Part shown: piece after piece, positions 7,624-16,889 of the stretch
Layout of the letters: every line of letters begins with the position of its first letter
Position numbering within the stretch: position 1 is the first letter of the stretch
Source of the DNA: Planctomycetota bacterium
GTDB taxonomy: Bacteria; Planctomycetota; Planctomycetia; Planctomycetales; Planctomycetaceae
Direction: 5' to 3'
NCBI GenBank assembly: GCA_003388505.1
Contig: QQVO01000033.1
Coordinates: forward strand, 1 to 64,000
Length of the DNA: 64,000 bases
Program-made: the position numbers and the translations under genes
The notes under the pieces: model-generated
Told to the model about the DNA's origin: nothing
Databases searched by the model: none
Seen by the model: only the letters and a program-made list of their open reading frames with translations

Positions 7624-8988
7624 ATGGACAAAAAGAAGCACGCCTCCAATTGCTACCGCAAGGGCGTTGAAGCGATGGAGAAGCAGAACTGGGATCTTTC
7701 GGTCGAGATGTTCCTGATGTGTGCGAAGTTTGTGCCGGACAATCTGATGTACCGGCAGTTGCTGCGCCGCAGCGAGTTCAAGAAGTACAACGACAACGGG
7801 AGCGGTGCGGGCCGGCTGGCGAAGGGGAAACTGCTGGGGATACGCAGCCGGGTCAAGAAAGCCAGAGCCAAGGAGGAATGGGACGACGTCGACGTGGCTT
7901 GCGAAGAAGGCCTCGCGCTGAACCCGTGGGACGTGCAACTGAACGTCGACCTGGGCGAGGCGGCCGAAGCCCGCGACTACACCGAGGTCGCCAAGTTCGC
8001 CTTACAGACGGCTGTGGAGGTCGACCGGAACAACAAGAACCTGTGCTGGCGGCTGGCGGAATTGCTTGAAAACCGGGGCGAATACGACGAGGCGGCGCAG
8101 GTGTGGCAACATATCTGCAAGCTCGATCCCAACGACGGGGCGGCGCGGTCGCGGCTGACGGGCGCGCACACAAAGAAGACGCTCGACCGCGGTGGCTATG
8201 AGAAGGCGGACTCGACGCAGAAGGTGAAGGCGGGCAAACCGACTTCGGACGGGGAAATGGCCGCGCCGGGAGAATCGCGGGAAGCCGACCTCAAGCATGC
8301 GATCCGCAAGGCTCCGGAGAACGTCGAAAGTTATCTGAAGCTGGCCGACTATTACAAACGGACGAAGGAACTCGACAAGGCGCACGAGACGCTCGAACAG
8401 GCGATGCAGGTGGCGGGGTCGGACCCGAGCGTGCGCGAGCAACTGGAAGACGTCGAACTGGCCCGCATGAAGCAGAATCTGGAGCGGGCGAACGAGAGGG
8501 CCACCAAGGACGGCGACGAGAAGGCGAAGCAGAACGTGGTGGCGTTGTCGCAGGAGTACCACAAGCGGAAGCTGCAGGTGCTCGTGGCGCGCGTGGAACG
8601 TTACCCGCAGGATCTGACGCTCAAGTTTGAACTGGCCGACCTGCACATGAAGTTCAAGAAGTGGCCGCAGGCGATTCCGCTCTTGCAGCAGGCGGCGCAG
8701 AACCAGCGGTTGAAGGCGCGGGCGCTGATTATGCTGGGGAAGTGCTTCGTGTTCGACAAGAAATTGCAACTCGCGCGGGGCCAGTTGCAGCGGGGGGTCG
8801 CCGAGATCAACCCGGCCGATCAGCCGAGCCTGTTCGTCGACGCGCATTACCACCTCGGCCGTATTTGTGAAGAGTTGGGAGACGCGGCGGCGGCGGAGAA
8901 CCATTACGGCGAAGTGCTGGTTGTCGATTACGACTTCAAAGACGCGCGGGAGCGATTGGAGTCGCTCCAGACCGGCAGCAGCGCCTGA
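7624..8988 (+). CDS. Tetratricopeptide repeat protein
   Basis: This is 454 residues from ATG 7624; the frame is open to 7549 but the first 25 codons look non-coding. The protein is strongly charged and helical, with TPR-like units such as the one around WDVQLNVDLGEAAEARDYTEVAKF, LCWRLAELLENRGEYDEAAQVW, ESYLKLADYYKRTKELDKAHETL and HYHLGRICEELGDAAAAENHY. It has no signal peptide or membrane span, so a cytoplasmic scaffold or adaptor is likely. A Lys/Glu-rich linker (about 175-225) separates two TPR blocks. The secreted DUF4159 protein begins 60 nt downstream on the same strand. Confidence 0.85.
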   Translation: MDKKKHASNCYRKGVEAMEKQNWDLSVEMFLMCAKFVPDNLMYRQLLRRSEFKKYNDNGSGAGRLAKGKLLGIRSRVKKARAKEEWDDVDVACEEGLALNPWDVQLNVDLGEAAEARDYTEVAKFALQTAVEVDRNNKNLCWRLAELLENRGEYDEAAQVWQHICKLDPNDGAARSRLTGAHTKKTLDRGGYEKADSTQKVKAGKPTSDGEMAAPGESREADLKHAIRKAPENVESYLKLADYYKRTKELDKAHETLEQAMQVAGSDPSVREQLEDVELARMKQNLERANERATKDGDEKAKQNVVALSQEYHKRKLQVLVARVERYPQDLTLKFELADLHMKFKKWPQAIPLLQQAAQNQRLKARALIMLGKCFVFDKKLQLARGQLQRGVAEINPADQPSLFVDAHYHLGRICEELGDAAAAENHYGEVLVVDYDFKDARERLESLQTGSSA

Positions 8989-9048
8989 GATCGAAGAAAC
9001 GCTTTGGTGCTGAAGCCAGCGGCGGCTCACGATCCGAAGGAGCGAGCG

Positions 9049-11472
9049 ATGCAGCGAATTCCGGGTGTGTTGTTGGTCACGGCGGCGTGTCTTGCGTCGG
9101 CCTGTTCGCGCCCGGTCTCGGCGCAGGAGATGGACGACGCGGAGCTTCGCGAGGGGGTGCTGGCTTCGATCGAACGGGCGCAGCAGTTTCTGATCAGCCG
9201 GCAGCTTGGCAACGGATCGTGGCAGCCTTCGATCGTGGCCAAGTGGGAAGCAGGCGTGAGCAGCCTCGCTGTGCTGGCGTTGCTGAACTCCGGGCTGCCG
9301 GCAGATCATCCGGCGGTGGCGAAGGGGCTGGACCATCTTCGGCGTCGGAACATTCCGGACCAGACCTACGAGCTGGCCATGATGATCATGGCGTTCTCTG
9401 CGGCCGGCGACCCGCGGGACGACGGCCGGATCGGCACGCTGGCGGACCGGCTGGCGTCGTACCAGCACTCCACGAACAATCGGGACGGCGTCGGGAAGGG
9501 GGCGTGGGGGTACGGGAGCGAGGAAGGCTGGTGGGACAACAGCAACACGCAGTTCGCGCTGCTCGGTCTGCGTGAGGCGGCCTACGCAGGCATTCCGGTC
9601 GACGAGCAGGTGTGGCGTCTCGCGCAGGAGCATTGGATGCGACCGCAGGGGGGGCCCAGGCCGATCCCGGCCGGAGGGGAGTTCTCGAACGGCTGGGTCT
9701 ACACCGGCGGACGGAGCGCTCAAGGGTCGGGCAGCATGACCGTGGCCGGCGTGGCGGCGCTCACGATCACCTCCGATTTTCTACGAAGCGGAGACGGGGA
9801 AGGGCCGCAGGGGATCACCGATTGCTGCGAGGTCGATCCGCAGGACGCGGAGGTCCGGCAGGTGATTGACGGGGGAATCCGCTGGTTGTCGCAGCACTTT
9901 CAGGTGCGGAGCAATCCGGGGGCCGGGGCCTGGCTGCTGTACTACCTGTACGGACTGGAGCGGGCGGGGCGTCTGACCGGGACGCGGTTTTTCGGCGACC
10001 ACGACTGGTACCGGGAGGGGGCGCGGCACCTTGTTTCGCATCAGGACATCCGTTCCGGAAGCTGGGTCAGTCAGAATGAGCAGGACCCGGTGGTCGGCAC
10101 GAGTCTCGCGCTGCTGTTTCTCTCAAAGGGGCTCTCTCCGGTCCTGATCAACAAGATCCAGTTCGGGCCGCGGCGAAGTGATGACGGCGCCCCGGATGCC
10201 TCCTTCTGGAACGTGCATCCCCGGGATGTGAGCCACCTGACGACTTACATCAGCGGCCGGGAGGGCTGGCCGCGGCTGGTGACCTGGCAGTCGCTCGACC
10301 TGGAGGTGGCAGCCCGCGAAGAGGGGGTTGCCGCGCTGTTGCAGGCCCCGGTGCAGTACATGAGCGGAGCGCAGGATCCGGGCGTCCTGAGCGACGAGGA
10401 AGTGAATCTGCTGCGGGAATACATCTCGCAGGGGGGATTTCTGTTCGCCGTGCAGGGCTGCGGCAGTGTTGACTTCGACATCGGGTTCCGGGAACTGATC
10501 ACGCGGATGTTTCCGGCCGGGGAGTTCCAGCTCGAGCGATTGCCGGCGACGCACGACGTGTATCGCAGCGAGTTCGTCTGGGAGGCGGACGAGAATGCTC
10601 CGGAATTGTGGGGCGTCGACGTGGGCTGCCGGACGGCCATCATCTACGCGCCGTACGACCATGCCTGCCGGTGGGATCGCTGGATGCGAATCGATCCCCC
10701 GCGACGTCCGGCGGCCGTGAAGTTGGAGATCGCCAAGTCGATGCAGGTCGGAGTGAACGTGGTGGCCTACGCGACGGGGCGCGAACTGGCGGACAAGCTG
10801 CGGACGCAATCGGTGGTCGACCTGGAAGAAGACGATCCGCTGAACCGGGGACGGACGACGATCGCCCGCATCCGGCACACCGGCGGGTTCGACACGGCTC
10901 CGAATGCGCTGCAGCATCTGAAGCTGGCGCTGGAGGAGCACGGCATTGACCTGTCGCCGCTCTCGCCCACGATTCCGACGACCGATCCGACGCTGTTCGA
11001 CTACGCGATGGTCTACATGCACGGCCGCAAGAACTTCGCATTGACCGAAGAGGAGCGGGACAAGCTGCGGGCCTATCTGGAGAACGGCGGGTTTCTGTTC
11101 GCCGACGCCTGCTGCGGCGCACGGCAATTCGACGACAGCTTCCGCAAGCTGGTCGAGCAGATATTCGGGCGGCCGCTGGAGCGGATTCCGGTGGAGCACG
11201 AACTGTTCAATAATCCGCTGGCCAACGACATCCGCGAAGTCCGGCGGCGAATTCCGCAGGCGGACGGGAATGAGGCGCTGACTTTGCAGGAATCGGTGGG
11301 AGAACCGGTGCTGGAAGGGATTCAGATCGACGGCCGGTATGCGATCATCTACAGCAAGTATGACCTGAGCTGCGCGCTGCAACGACAGGCGACGGTGGCG
11401 TGCGCGGGGTATCCGACGGAGGACGCGGCGAAGATCGGTGTGAATATTGTGTTGTATGGGTTGATTCAGTAG
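9049..11472 (+). CDS. Secreted prenyltransferase-like/DUF4159 protein
   Basis: This is 807 residues from ATG 9049, chosen because GAAGGAG (9036-9042) sits 6 nt upstream and MQRIPGVLLVTAACLASACSR is a signal peptide. Residues about 30-390 form an alpha-toroid of terpene-cyclase/prenyltransferase-like repeats (GNGSWQPS, GKGAWGYGSEEGWWDNSNTQ, GSWVSQNEQDPVVGTSLAL). Two DUF4159-like domains follow. The first, about 405-590, has EYISQGGFLFAVQGCG. The second, about 615-807, has YLENGGFLFADACCGA and ends in GVNIVLYGLIQ. Both end with a parallel segment (IIYAPYDHACRW, IIYSKYDLSCAL), so the domain is duplicated. The function is unknown; it is probably periplasmic. ispG starts 25 nt after its stop. Confidence 0.88.
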   Translation: MQRIPGVLLVTAACLASACSRPVSAQEMDDAELREGVLASIERAQQFLISRQLGNGSWQPSIVAKWEAGVSSLAVLALLNSGLPADHPAVAKGLDHLRRRNIPDQTYELAMMIMAFSAAGDPRDDGRIGTLADRLASYQHSTNNRDGVGKGAWGYGSEEGWWDNSNTQFALLGLREAAYAGIPVDEQVWRLAQEHWMRPQGGPRPIPAGGEFSNGWVYTGGRSAQGSGSMTVAGVAALTITSDFLRSGDGEGPQGITDCCEVDPQDAEVRQVIDGGIRWLSQHFQVRSNPGAGAWLLYYLYGLERAGRLTGTRFFGDHDWYREGARHLVSHQDIRSGSWVSQNEQDPVVGTSLALLFLSKGLSPVLINKIQFGPRRSDDGAPDASFWNVHPRDVSHLTTYISGREGWPRLVTWQSLDLEVAAREEGVAALLQAPVQYMSGAQDPGVLSDEEVNLLREYISQGGFLFAVQGCGSVDFDIGFRELITRMFPAGEFQLERLPATHDVYRSEFVWEADENAPELWGVDVGCRTAIIYAPYDHACRWDRWMRIDPPRRPAAVKLEIAKSMQVGVNVVAYATGRELADKLRTQSVVDLEEDDPLNRGRTTIARIRHTGGFDTAPNALQHLKLALEEHGIDLSPLSPTIPTTDPTLFDYAMVYMHGRKNFALTEEERDKLRAYLENGGFLFADACCGARQFDDSFRKLVEQIFGRPLERIPVEHELFNNPLANDIREVRRRIPQADGNEALTLQESVGEPVLEGIQIDGRYAIIYSKYDLSCALQRQATVACAGYPTEDAAKIGVNIVLYGLIQ

Positions 11473-11497
11473 GGCTGATGGCTGATAGCAAAGAGGA

Positions 11498-12649
11498 GTG
11501 AACGGGGTGGAGCTTCCACGTAATCCAACGCGGGCTGTTCGGATCGGCCGGGTGACGATCGGCGACGGCAATCCGATCGCGGTGCAGAGCATGACGGCGA
11601 CGCACACGCAGAATATCGAGGCGACGTGCGCGCAGATTGATGCGTTGACGGCGGCCGGCGCGGACATCATTCGCGTGGCGGTCGACAGCCGCAAAGATGC
11701 CGACGCACTCGCGGAGATCAGCCGGCGGACTGCAGCGAATCTGTCGGTCGACCTGCAGGAGAATTATCGTCTGGCGGAAGTAGTGGCGCCGCATGTGGCG
11801 AAGATCCGGTACAACCCGGGGCACCTCTATCACCACGAGCGGAACAAGCCGTGGCAGGAGAAGGTGAAGTACCTGGCTGGAATCGCGGCGGAGAATGACT
11901 GCGCGATTCGGGTGGGCGTGAACTGCGGTTCCGTCGACCCGGCGAAGAAGGAGAAATACGACGAACGCGATTCGATCTCGCCGATGCTGGAGAGCGCGTT
12001 CGATCACTGCGCGCTGCTGGACGACATCGGCTTCACCCGATATTGCGTGTCGCTGAAGGACTCCGACCCGCAGCAGGTGATTGAGGTCAACCAGCGGTTC
12101 GCGGCCGAGCGGCCGGAAATTCCGTTGCACCTGGGCGTGACGGAGGCGGGGATGCCGCCGGACGGAATCATCAAGACGCGGATCGCCTTTGAGCAACTCG
12201 TGAGCCGCGGCATTGGAGATACGATTCGCGTGTCTCTGACGGTGCCGAACGACCGCAAGCCGGAAGAGATCGTCGCCGGACGCGAGATTCTCGCCGACAT
12301 TGCGGAAGGGCGGGTTCGCAGCGTTGTGGATTACGGCCTGAGCACGTTGAACATCATCAGTTGTCCGAGTTGCTCGCGGGTGGAGAACGAGGCGTTTATC
12401 GATCTGGCGGAGCAGGTTCGCGACATGACGGAGTATGCGCGGGAGCACAAGATCACGATCGCCGTGATGGGCTGCCGGGTGAACGGGCCGGGCGAGACGG
12501 ACGACGCGGACCTGGGGCTGTGGTGCGGACCGACGTACGTCAATCTCAAGCGGGGCAGCGAGGAACTCGGGGCGTTTCCCTACGACGCGATCCTTCCCCG
12601 GCTGCGGGAGGAACTGGACGCCCTGATCGCCTGCGGTGATCGCCGCTGA
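11498..12649 (+). CDS. ispG: 4-hydroxy-3-methylbut-2-en-1-yl diphosphate synthase
   Basis: IspG (GcpE) reduces ME-cPP to HMBPP in the non-mevalonate isoprenoid pathway using a [4Fe-4S] cluster. The 383-residue protein has the N-terminal TIM barrel ([23 protein letters not shown]) and the C-terminal cluster-binding part with ISCPSCSR (C289, C292) and GCRVNGPGE (third cysteine and catalytic Glu). It is the short two-domain bacterial form, without the insert of plant and some bacterial enzymes. GTG 11498 is the longest start, but AGAGGAG (11492-11498) is better spaced for the in-frame GTG at 11507 ([11 protein letters not shown]). The stop TGA overlaps the start of a dispersed repeat. Confidence 0.96.
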   Translation: MNGVELPRNPTRAVRIGRVTIGDGNPIAVQSMTATHTQNIEATCAQIDALTAAGADIIRVAVDSRKDADALAEISRRTAANLSVDLQENYRLAEVVAPHVAKIRYNPGHLYHHERNKPWQEKVKYLAGIAAENDCAIRVGVNCGSVDPAKKEKYDERDSISPMLESAFDHCALLDDIGFTRYCVSLKDSDPQQVIEVNQRFAAERPEIPLHLGVTEAGMPPDGIIKTRIAFEQLVSRGIGDTIRVSLTVPNDRKPEEIVAGREILADIAEGRVRSVVDYGLSTLNIISCPSCSRVENEAFIDLAEQVRDMTEYAREHKITIAVMGCRVNGPGETDDADLGLWCGPTYVNLKRGSEELGAFPYDAILPRLREELDALIACGDRR

Positions 12650-12772
12650 GTGCCCTGCGAGGGCTGTTTTTCGGGGTCGGCTGGACTGCAGATCCGCACG
12701 AAACCCTGCGGGATTCGTGCTCGCGTGAGAACCCTCAACTCAAGAAAATCTGAATCGACGGACTACCGAGGC
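12648..12772 (+). repeat. Dispersed repeat family C, copy 1
   Basis: It opens GAGTGCCCTGCGAGGGCTG (a GCCCTG/CAGGGC palindrome) overlapping the ispG stop codon. The core is CACGAAACCCTGCGGGATTC followed by GTG, in which CACGAA/TTCGTG and CCC/GGG pair. It ends near AAAATCTGAATCGACGGAC. Related copies are at 17877-18003, 19288-19406, 23579-23696 and 62836-62925. Confidence 0.75.
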
Positions 12773-12805
12773 CTGTCCATTACACACGCCTCGATCGCAC
12801 ACTGG

Positions 12806-12965
12806 CGGGGATTATTCATGACGAGGGCCCGGTTCACTATAAGTGTTTCTGAAACAACAGGTTATCGAGAAGTTGCCCAGCGCGCCGCGATTTTCGAACG
12901 GATCGCACCGCGATGTCACGTCAACGGTGACGCACGCTGGCAGCGTGCGCTACGAATAATCCGGG
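12806..12965 (+). mobile_element. Diverged copy 2 of the 160-bp MITE
   Basis: The interior matches the copies at 7192 and 60921 with many substitutions (ATTATTCATGACGAGGGCC at the left, GCACGCTGGCAGCGTGC and GAATAATCCGGG at the right). The left terminal repeat is decayed and no flanking duplication is left, so this is an older insertion. Confidence 0.75.
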
Positions 12966-13340
12966 CTGGCGGCGTCAACGCGGTCCACGCGGGTGCGGTT
13001 CGTACGCTGAAGGCGTACGACAATCAGAGCCCAGGGTCAGCGGCGCAGCCGCGCCCCCCTGGGTTGCCGTGGGCGACGTTGTCGCATGAACTCTGAAAGA
13101 GTTCCACAGCCGCCTGTCGAACGCCTTCAGCGTTCCTGCAAGTGCGCGGCCCGTCGACCGGGGGTGCGCTCCTGTCGTCGCGACCCCCGGCTTTGCTGTA
13201 TGACGCTTGCAGCGTCGTCCCCAGTGCTGCAACCTGTTGAGGAATACCCTGTCGAATCCCTGCTGATCCGCCAAATCCGCGGAAATCTGTGTCCTGTTCT
13301 CGAATCCCGAGGGCCCGGTTCCACGGGCGAGCCCCATTCG
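12966..13340. repeat. Cluster of short palindromes plus dispersed repeat, no gene
   Basis: Hairpin-forming units follow closely: CGTACGC/GCGTACG (13001-13019), a CCCAGGG/CCCTGGG pair, AACTCT/AGAGTT (13089-13103), GAACGC/GCGTTC (13119-13135) and GACGCT/AGCGTC (13202-13216). After them, 13257-13330 repeats the ATCCGCCAAATCCGCGG unit also seen near 5213. Open frames here are repeat artefacts. The rest of the gap up to 13615 shows nothing recognisable. Confidence 0.6.
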
Positions 13341-13615
13341 ACAGTTTGAAACCGAATGGTGTGTAAGCGACAGCATACTGAGGCGGGTGTTCTTGTTTGC
13401 CCTTAACTCATTGTCTGGACTGTGGATAGGCCGAGGCGGCCGGCGTGCGGAAATCGTGTTGGTCATGGTGGTTACCCCGGCTATACTCCCCGCCCTCCTC
13501 TCCTCTGCTTCCCTGTTCACAATTCATTCGGCGGCGGACGCAAATTCGCAGGATCGCGGTTTGCGCCAGATGCCTGCGGGCCGTCCTGCCGGGCCGTTCC
13601 AGATTCACGACTTCC

Positions 13616-14479
13616 ATGTTCCGTACGGTTCTCATTCTGCTGCTGATGCTGCCGGCGGTTGCGGCCGGGTGCGGCACAACGAAGCAGTCGGAGGCGAAGC
13701 AGCAGTTGCTGGCCTCGGACGCCGTCGATCGTTCGATCGCGCGGATTGATTTCACGCCGTTGAGCGGTCAGACGGTTTACTTCGATACGTCGTATATCAC
13801 GAACTACAAGGGGATCGGCTTCGTCAACGCCGAGTACGTCGTCAGCTCTTTGCGGCAGCAACTGTTCTCGGCCGGATGTCTGGTGCAGGAGAAGCGGGAG
13901 GACGCCGAGTATGTTGTGGAGGCTCGCATCGGGACGCTGGGGAACGACGAGCACGACATCGTGTACGGCGTGCCGGCGAATAATGCGCTTTCGGCCGCTT
14001 CGTCGGTCGTGCCGAACACTCCGCCGCTGCCGACGATTCCCGAGATTTCATTTGCCCGGCGCGAAGATCAGGCGGCGGCGGCGAAGATTGCGGCGTTCGC
14101 CTATCATCGTGAGTCGCGCGAGCCGGTATGGCAATCGGGCCTGTCGCTGGCCCGCAGCACGTCGAAGGACACGTGGCTGTTGGGCGCCGGACCGTTTGAG
14201 CGGGGCACGATCCACGATGGCTGGTACTTCGCCGGATCGCGATTTCGATTTCCTTTGCTCAGGCGAAAGCCGAAGCCTCTCCCCGCGCCTGTGGCGGCCT
14301 ACTCGAAGGAGATGTTGTTTCAGCGTCCCCCCGCCGCAGACGAGACCCCAGACGAGGCGGAGGCGATCGCGGCGGACAGCGAGTCGGCCGAGGCCGAAGA
14401 GGGGGTCGAGCAGGCCTCTGCGGAGGAGACCGAATCGGAGGTGCAGCAGGCGGACGCGAGCGAGGAGCAGGCGGAGTAA
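13616..14479 (+). CDS. Putative lipoprotein, planctomycete-type
   Basis: This is 287 residues from ATG 13616; the open frame runs upstream, but only this start gives the lipoprotein signal MFRTVLILLLMLPAVAAGC with the lipid-modified Cys at 19. After GTTKQSEAKQQLLASDAVD comes a compact domain (about 35-215) with VYFDTSYITNYKGIGFVNAEYV and a segment expected to sit beside the membrane. The C-terminal 50 residues are a very acidic, low-complexity Glu/Ala tail. It resembles a lipoprotein family common in planctomycetes (possibly DUF6655), for which I know no function. The location is probably the outer or inner membrane facing the periplasm. Confidence 0.75.
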   Translation: MFRTVLILLLMLPAVAAGCGTTKQSEAKQQLLASDAVDRSIARIDFTPLSGQTVYFDTSYITNYKGIGFVNAEYVVSSLRQQLFSAGCLVQEKREDAEYVVEARIGTLGNDEHDIVYGVPANNALSAASSVVPNTPPLPTIPEISFARREDQAAAAKIAAFAYHRESREPVWQSGLSLARSTSKDTWLLGAGPFERGTIHDGWYFAGSRFRFPLLRRKPKPLPAPVAAYSKEMLFQRPPAADETPDEAEAIAADSESAEAEEGVEQASAEETESEVQQADASEEQAE

Positions 14480-14670
14480 CCTTGTTTTCGCGGATGTCCC
14501 CCCGGGGGCCGCTGGGCGGGAACCATTTCGGGCGGCGCACTTTGCAATGTCCGGCCGTGTGCCTAGGATGACTCGGGAGGCTGTGGCGCGCTGCCGGATT
14601 CCGCTGTTATCGGGTGGACGTCGCCGCTTCCGGAGAACCCCCGAATCCGCCGAGACTTTGTGTGCTGCCG

Positions 14671-15726
14671 ATGGACGCGATGCGTGACGATGATCCCGAT
14701 TTCCCTCCGTTTGCCGGCGACGAGGTCGAGGAGAGGCGGGAGACCCCGGACGTGCTGCCTCCGGTTGAGCCGCCGTCGGCGGGATTCATCGTCCAACTGT
14801 TTCTGATTCCGGCGCTCATTGTCGCGGTGGTAGTGGGCGTCTATCTGCTGTTCGGACAACTGGCGTCGGGCGAGGTCGACTGGCGGCGTCAGGTCGACAA
14901 TGTCCGCAGCCAGAATCCTCACGTGCGGTGGCGCGGGGCGCTGGCGCTGGCGCAGATGCTCGACGCCGACGCGCAGAGCAGCGGAACAGAAGAACGGCTG
15001 GCGGAGAATCCGGAGATCGCGGAGGCGCTGACTGAGTTGTTCGTTGAGACGAGACAGAAAACGCCTTACGACGAGGAGACGTCGGCGCAGCTTGATTTTC
15101 TGTCGAAGGCGCTGGGACGGCTAGATGCTCCGGGGGTCGTCTTTCCGGCGCTTGAAGATGCGATTGAGACGGAAGAGAACGCCGAACTCCGCAAACACGC
15201 TTTGACTTCGGTGGCCATGATTGCCGGACGGGCGTACGAACGGGGGGCGCCTCTGAACGACTCGACGCTGACTTCCGCCATCATCGATGTGTCGCATAGC
15301 GGCAATTCGCTCGACCGCCATCAGGCGGCGTTCATCCTCGGGCTGATTCCGTCTCCGGAAGCGGACGCGCGGCTGGACGCGCTGGTGCAGGACGGCGACT
15401 TGATGACGCGGGCCAATGCGGCGGTCGGTCTGGCTCGCAACGGGTCGGTGCGCGGGCTGCCGGTTTTCGAGGAGGCGTTCGCCGACGCGATTGCGCAGCC
15501 GCTCGATCCGGCGGTTGTGCAGAACGACGCGCAGGCACAGGAGTTTTTTGAGCGGTCCATCCTGCTGCGGAACTGCATCAAGGCGGTCGACGTGCTGCGT
15601 GACGAGTTGAGCGCGGATCGCCGGCAGCGGCTGTTGAAATTGACCACCCAACTGGCCGATGCGACGCAGGATCCCAAGCTGAAGAACCAGGCCCGCGAAC
15701 TGCAGTTTGCGCTGGCTGGTGAATGA
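14671..15726 (+). CDS. Membrane-anchored HEAT-like repeat protein
   Basis: This is about 351 residues from ATG 14671; an in-frame GTG at 14614 and an ATG at 14680 are alternatives. A short acidic/proline-rich cytoplasmic head (DDDPDFPPF, PPVEPPSAG) leads to one membrane span (about 40-62, rich in Val/Leu/Ile). The large remaining part is all alpha-helical with HEAT-like units (VRWRGALALAQML, AELRKHALTSVAMI, RHQAAFILGLI, TRANAAVGLARNG). HEAT arrays usually mediate protein contacts. No enzyme motif is visible. It sits between the lipoprotein and nnrD on the same strand. Confidence 0.75.
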   Translation: MDAMRDDDPDFPPFAGDEVEERRETPDVLPPVEPPSAGFIVQLFLIPALIVAVVVGVYLLFGQLASGEVDWRRQVDNVRSQNPHVRWRGALALAQMLDADAQSSGTEERLAENPEIAEALTELFVETRQKTPYDEETSAQLDFLSKALGRLDAPGVVFPALEDAIETEENAELRKHALTSVAMIAGRAYERGAPLNDSTLTSAIIDVSHSGNSLDRHQAAFILGLIPSPEADARLDALVQDGDLMTRANAAVGLARNGSVRGLPVFEEAFADAIAQPLDPAVVQNDAQAQEFFERSILLRNCIKAVDVLRDELSADRRQRLLKLTTQLADATQDPKLKNQARELQFALAGE

Positions 15727-15842
15727 CGGCGGTTGCGGGTTTCGCGCTGGACTCCGGTGTCAGACGACGGGCGGAGAGATCAGGCGGCAGTCTGTATACT
15801 CGTGCGCGGGACGCTCGGAACAATCCTGGGAACACGACGACG

Positions 15843-16703
15843 ATGGGACTCGACCTGCCTTCCCTTCCGGAACGTCCTCACGACGCGCACAAGGGAACCT
15901 TCGGCCGCGTGGCGGTTGTTGCGGGCAGCCGCGGGATGAGCGGCGCGGCGACGCTGGCGGGGCTGGGCGCGCTGCGGGGCGGCGCAGGTCTGGTGTATGT
16001 GTGCGTTCCGGAGGGGATTCTCCCGATCGTGGCGGGATTCGAACCGTCGTTTCTGACCGTTCCGCTGGCCGAGGATTCGGAAGGACGCCTGACGGCGGCA
16101 GCCTGCGGAGCGATTGAGGAGAAGCTTGCCGACATGGATGCGGCGGCGGTCGGTCCCGGCTGGGGACAGTCTCAGGAGATCCGCGAGTTGACGGAACGGC
16201 TCTATAAGGAGTCATCGCTGCCGATGGTCGTCGACGCCGATGCGCTGAACGCGTTAGCGACGGCGCCTGCAGCGCTGGCGGACCACGCGGGTCCGCGCGT
16301 CGTCACTCCGCATCCCGGCGAATTCGCGAAATTGACCGGACGGGAGATCGCCGAGATTCAGAGCAACCGGGAGCAGTCCGCTGCGGAGTTCGCCGCGGCG
16401 AATCGGGTAGTGGTGCTGCTGAAGGGAGCGGGGACGGTGGTCACGGATGGGCGAGACACGTTCGTTAACTCGAGCGGGAACAGCGGGATGGGGACGGGCG
16501 GCACGGGGGACGTGCTGACCGGATTGATCGCGGCGCTGCTGGCGCAGGGGATGTCGGCGGTGGACGCGGCGCGGCTGGGCGCTTACCTGCACGGTCTGGC
16601 GGGAGATCTGGCTGCGGCTGTGCATTCCGAGCCGGGATTGATTGCGTCCGATCTGCCCCGTTACCTGGGCATGGCGTGGATTCGGACGGCCACCGAGAGG
16701 TGA
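15843..16703 (+). CDS. nnrD: ADP-dependent NAD(P)H-hydrate dehydratase
   Basis: This enzyme repairs damaged NAD(P)H hydrates using ADP. The 286-residue protein covers the ribokinase-like carbohydrate kinase domain: KGTFGRVAVVAGS near the N-terminus, GPGWGQ, VVDADALNAL, TPHPGEFAKLTG, VLLKGAGTVV, and the phosphate-binding GNSGMGTGGTGDVLTGLIAAL. ATG 15843 starts the family-typical LPSLPERPHDAHKGTFG. The N-terminal epimerase domain found fused in many bacteria (as in E. coli NnrD) is absent, so a separate epimerase would be needed. Confidence 0.93.
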   Translation: MGLDLPSLPERPHDAHKGTFGRVAVVAGSRGMSGAATLAGLGALRGGAGLVYVCVPEGILPIVAGFEPSFLTVPLAEDSEGRLTAAACGAIEEKLADMDAAAVGPGWGQSQEIRELTERLYKESSLPMVVDADALNALATAPAALADHAGPRVVTPHPGEFAKLTGREIAEIQSNREQSAAEFAAANRVVVLLKGAGTVVTDGRDTFVNSSGNSGMGTGGTGDVLTGLIAALLAQGMSAVDAARLGAYLHGLAGDLAAAVHSEPGLIASDLPRYLGMAWIRTATER

Positions 16704-16889
16704 CAGCCGGAATTCGACTCGGCCGCAGATCAATCGGAGGGACGGAGTTGGTAAACTCTGACGCGGCCGCCGTAAGGGGCACAGTCATGGCGAGTTGACA
16801 GGCCGACAGGAGGTACTATTTGAGGACAGGGAAGGCGGTCGTTGCGGTCGACGGTAACCGGATGAATGACTCTCGAAGCGAGACGCACC

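Noticed and set aside
12650-13615. Several open frames between ispG and the lipoprotein gene
   Set aside because: They translate family C, the MITE and palindromes; the same peptides appear wherever those repeats occur.
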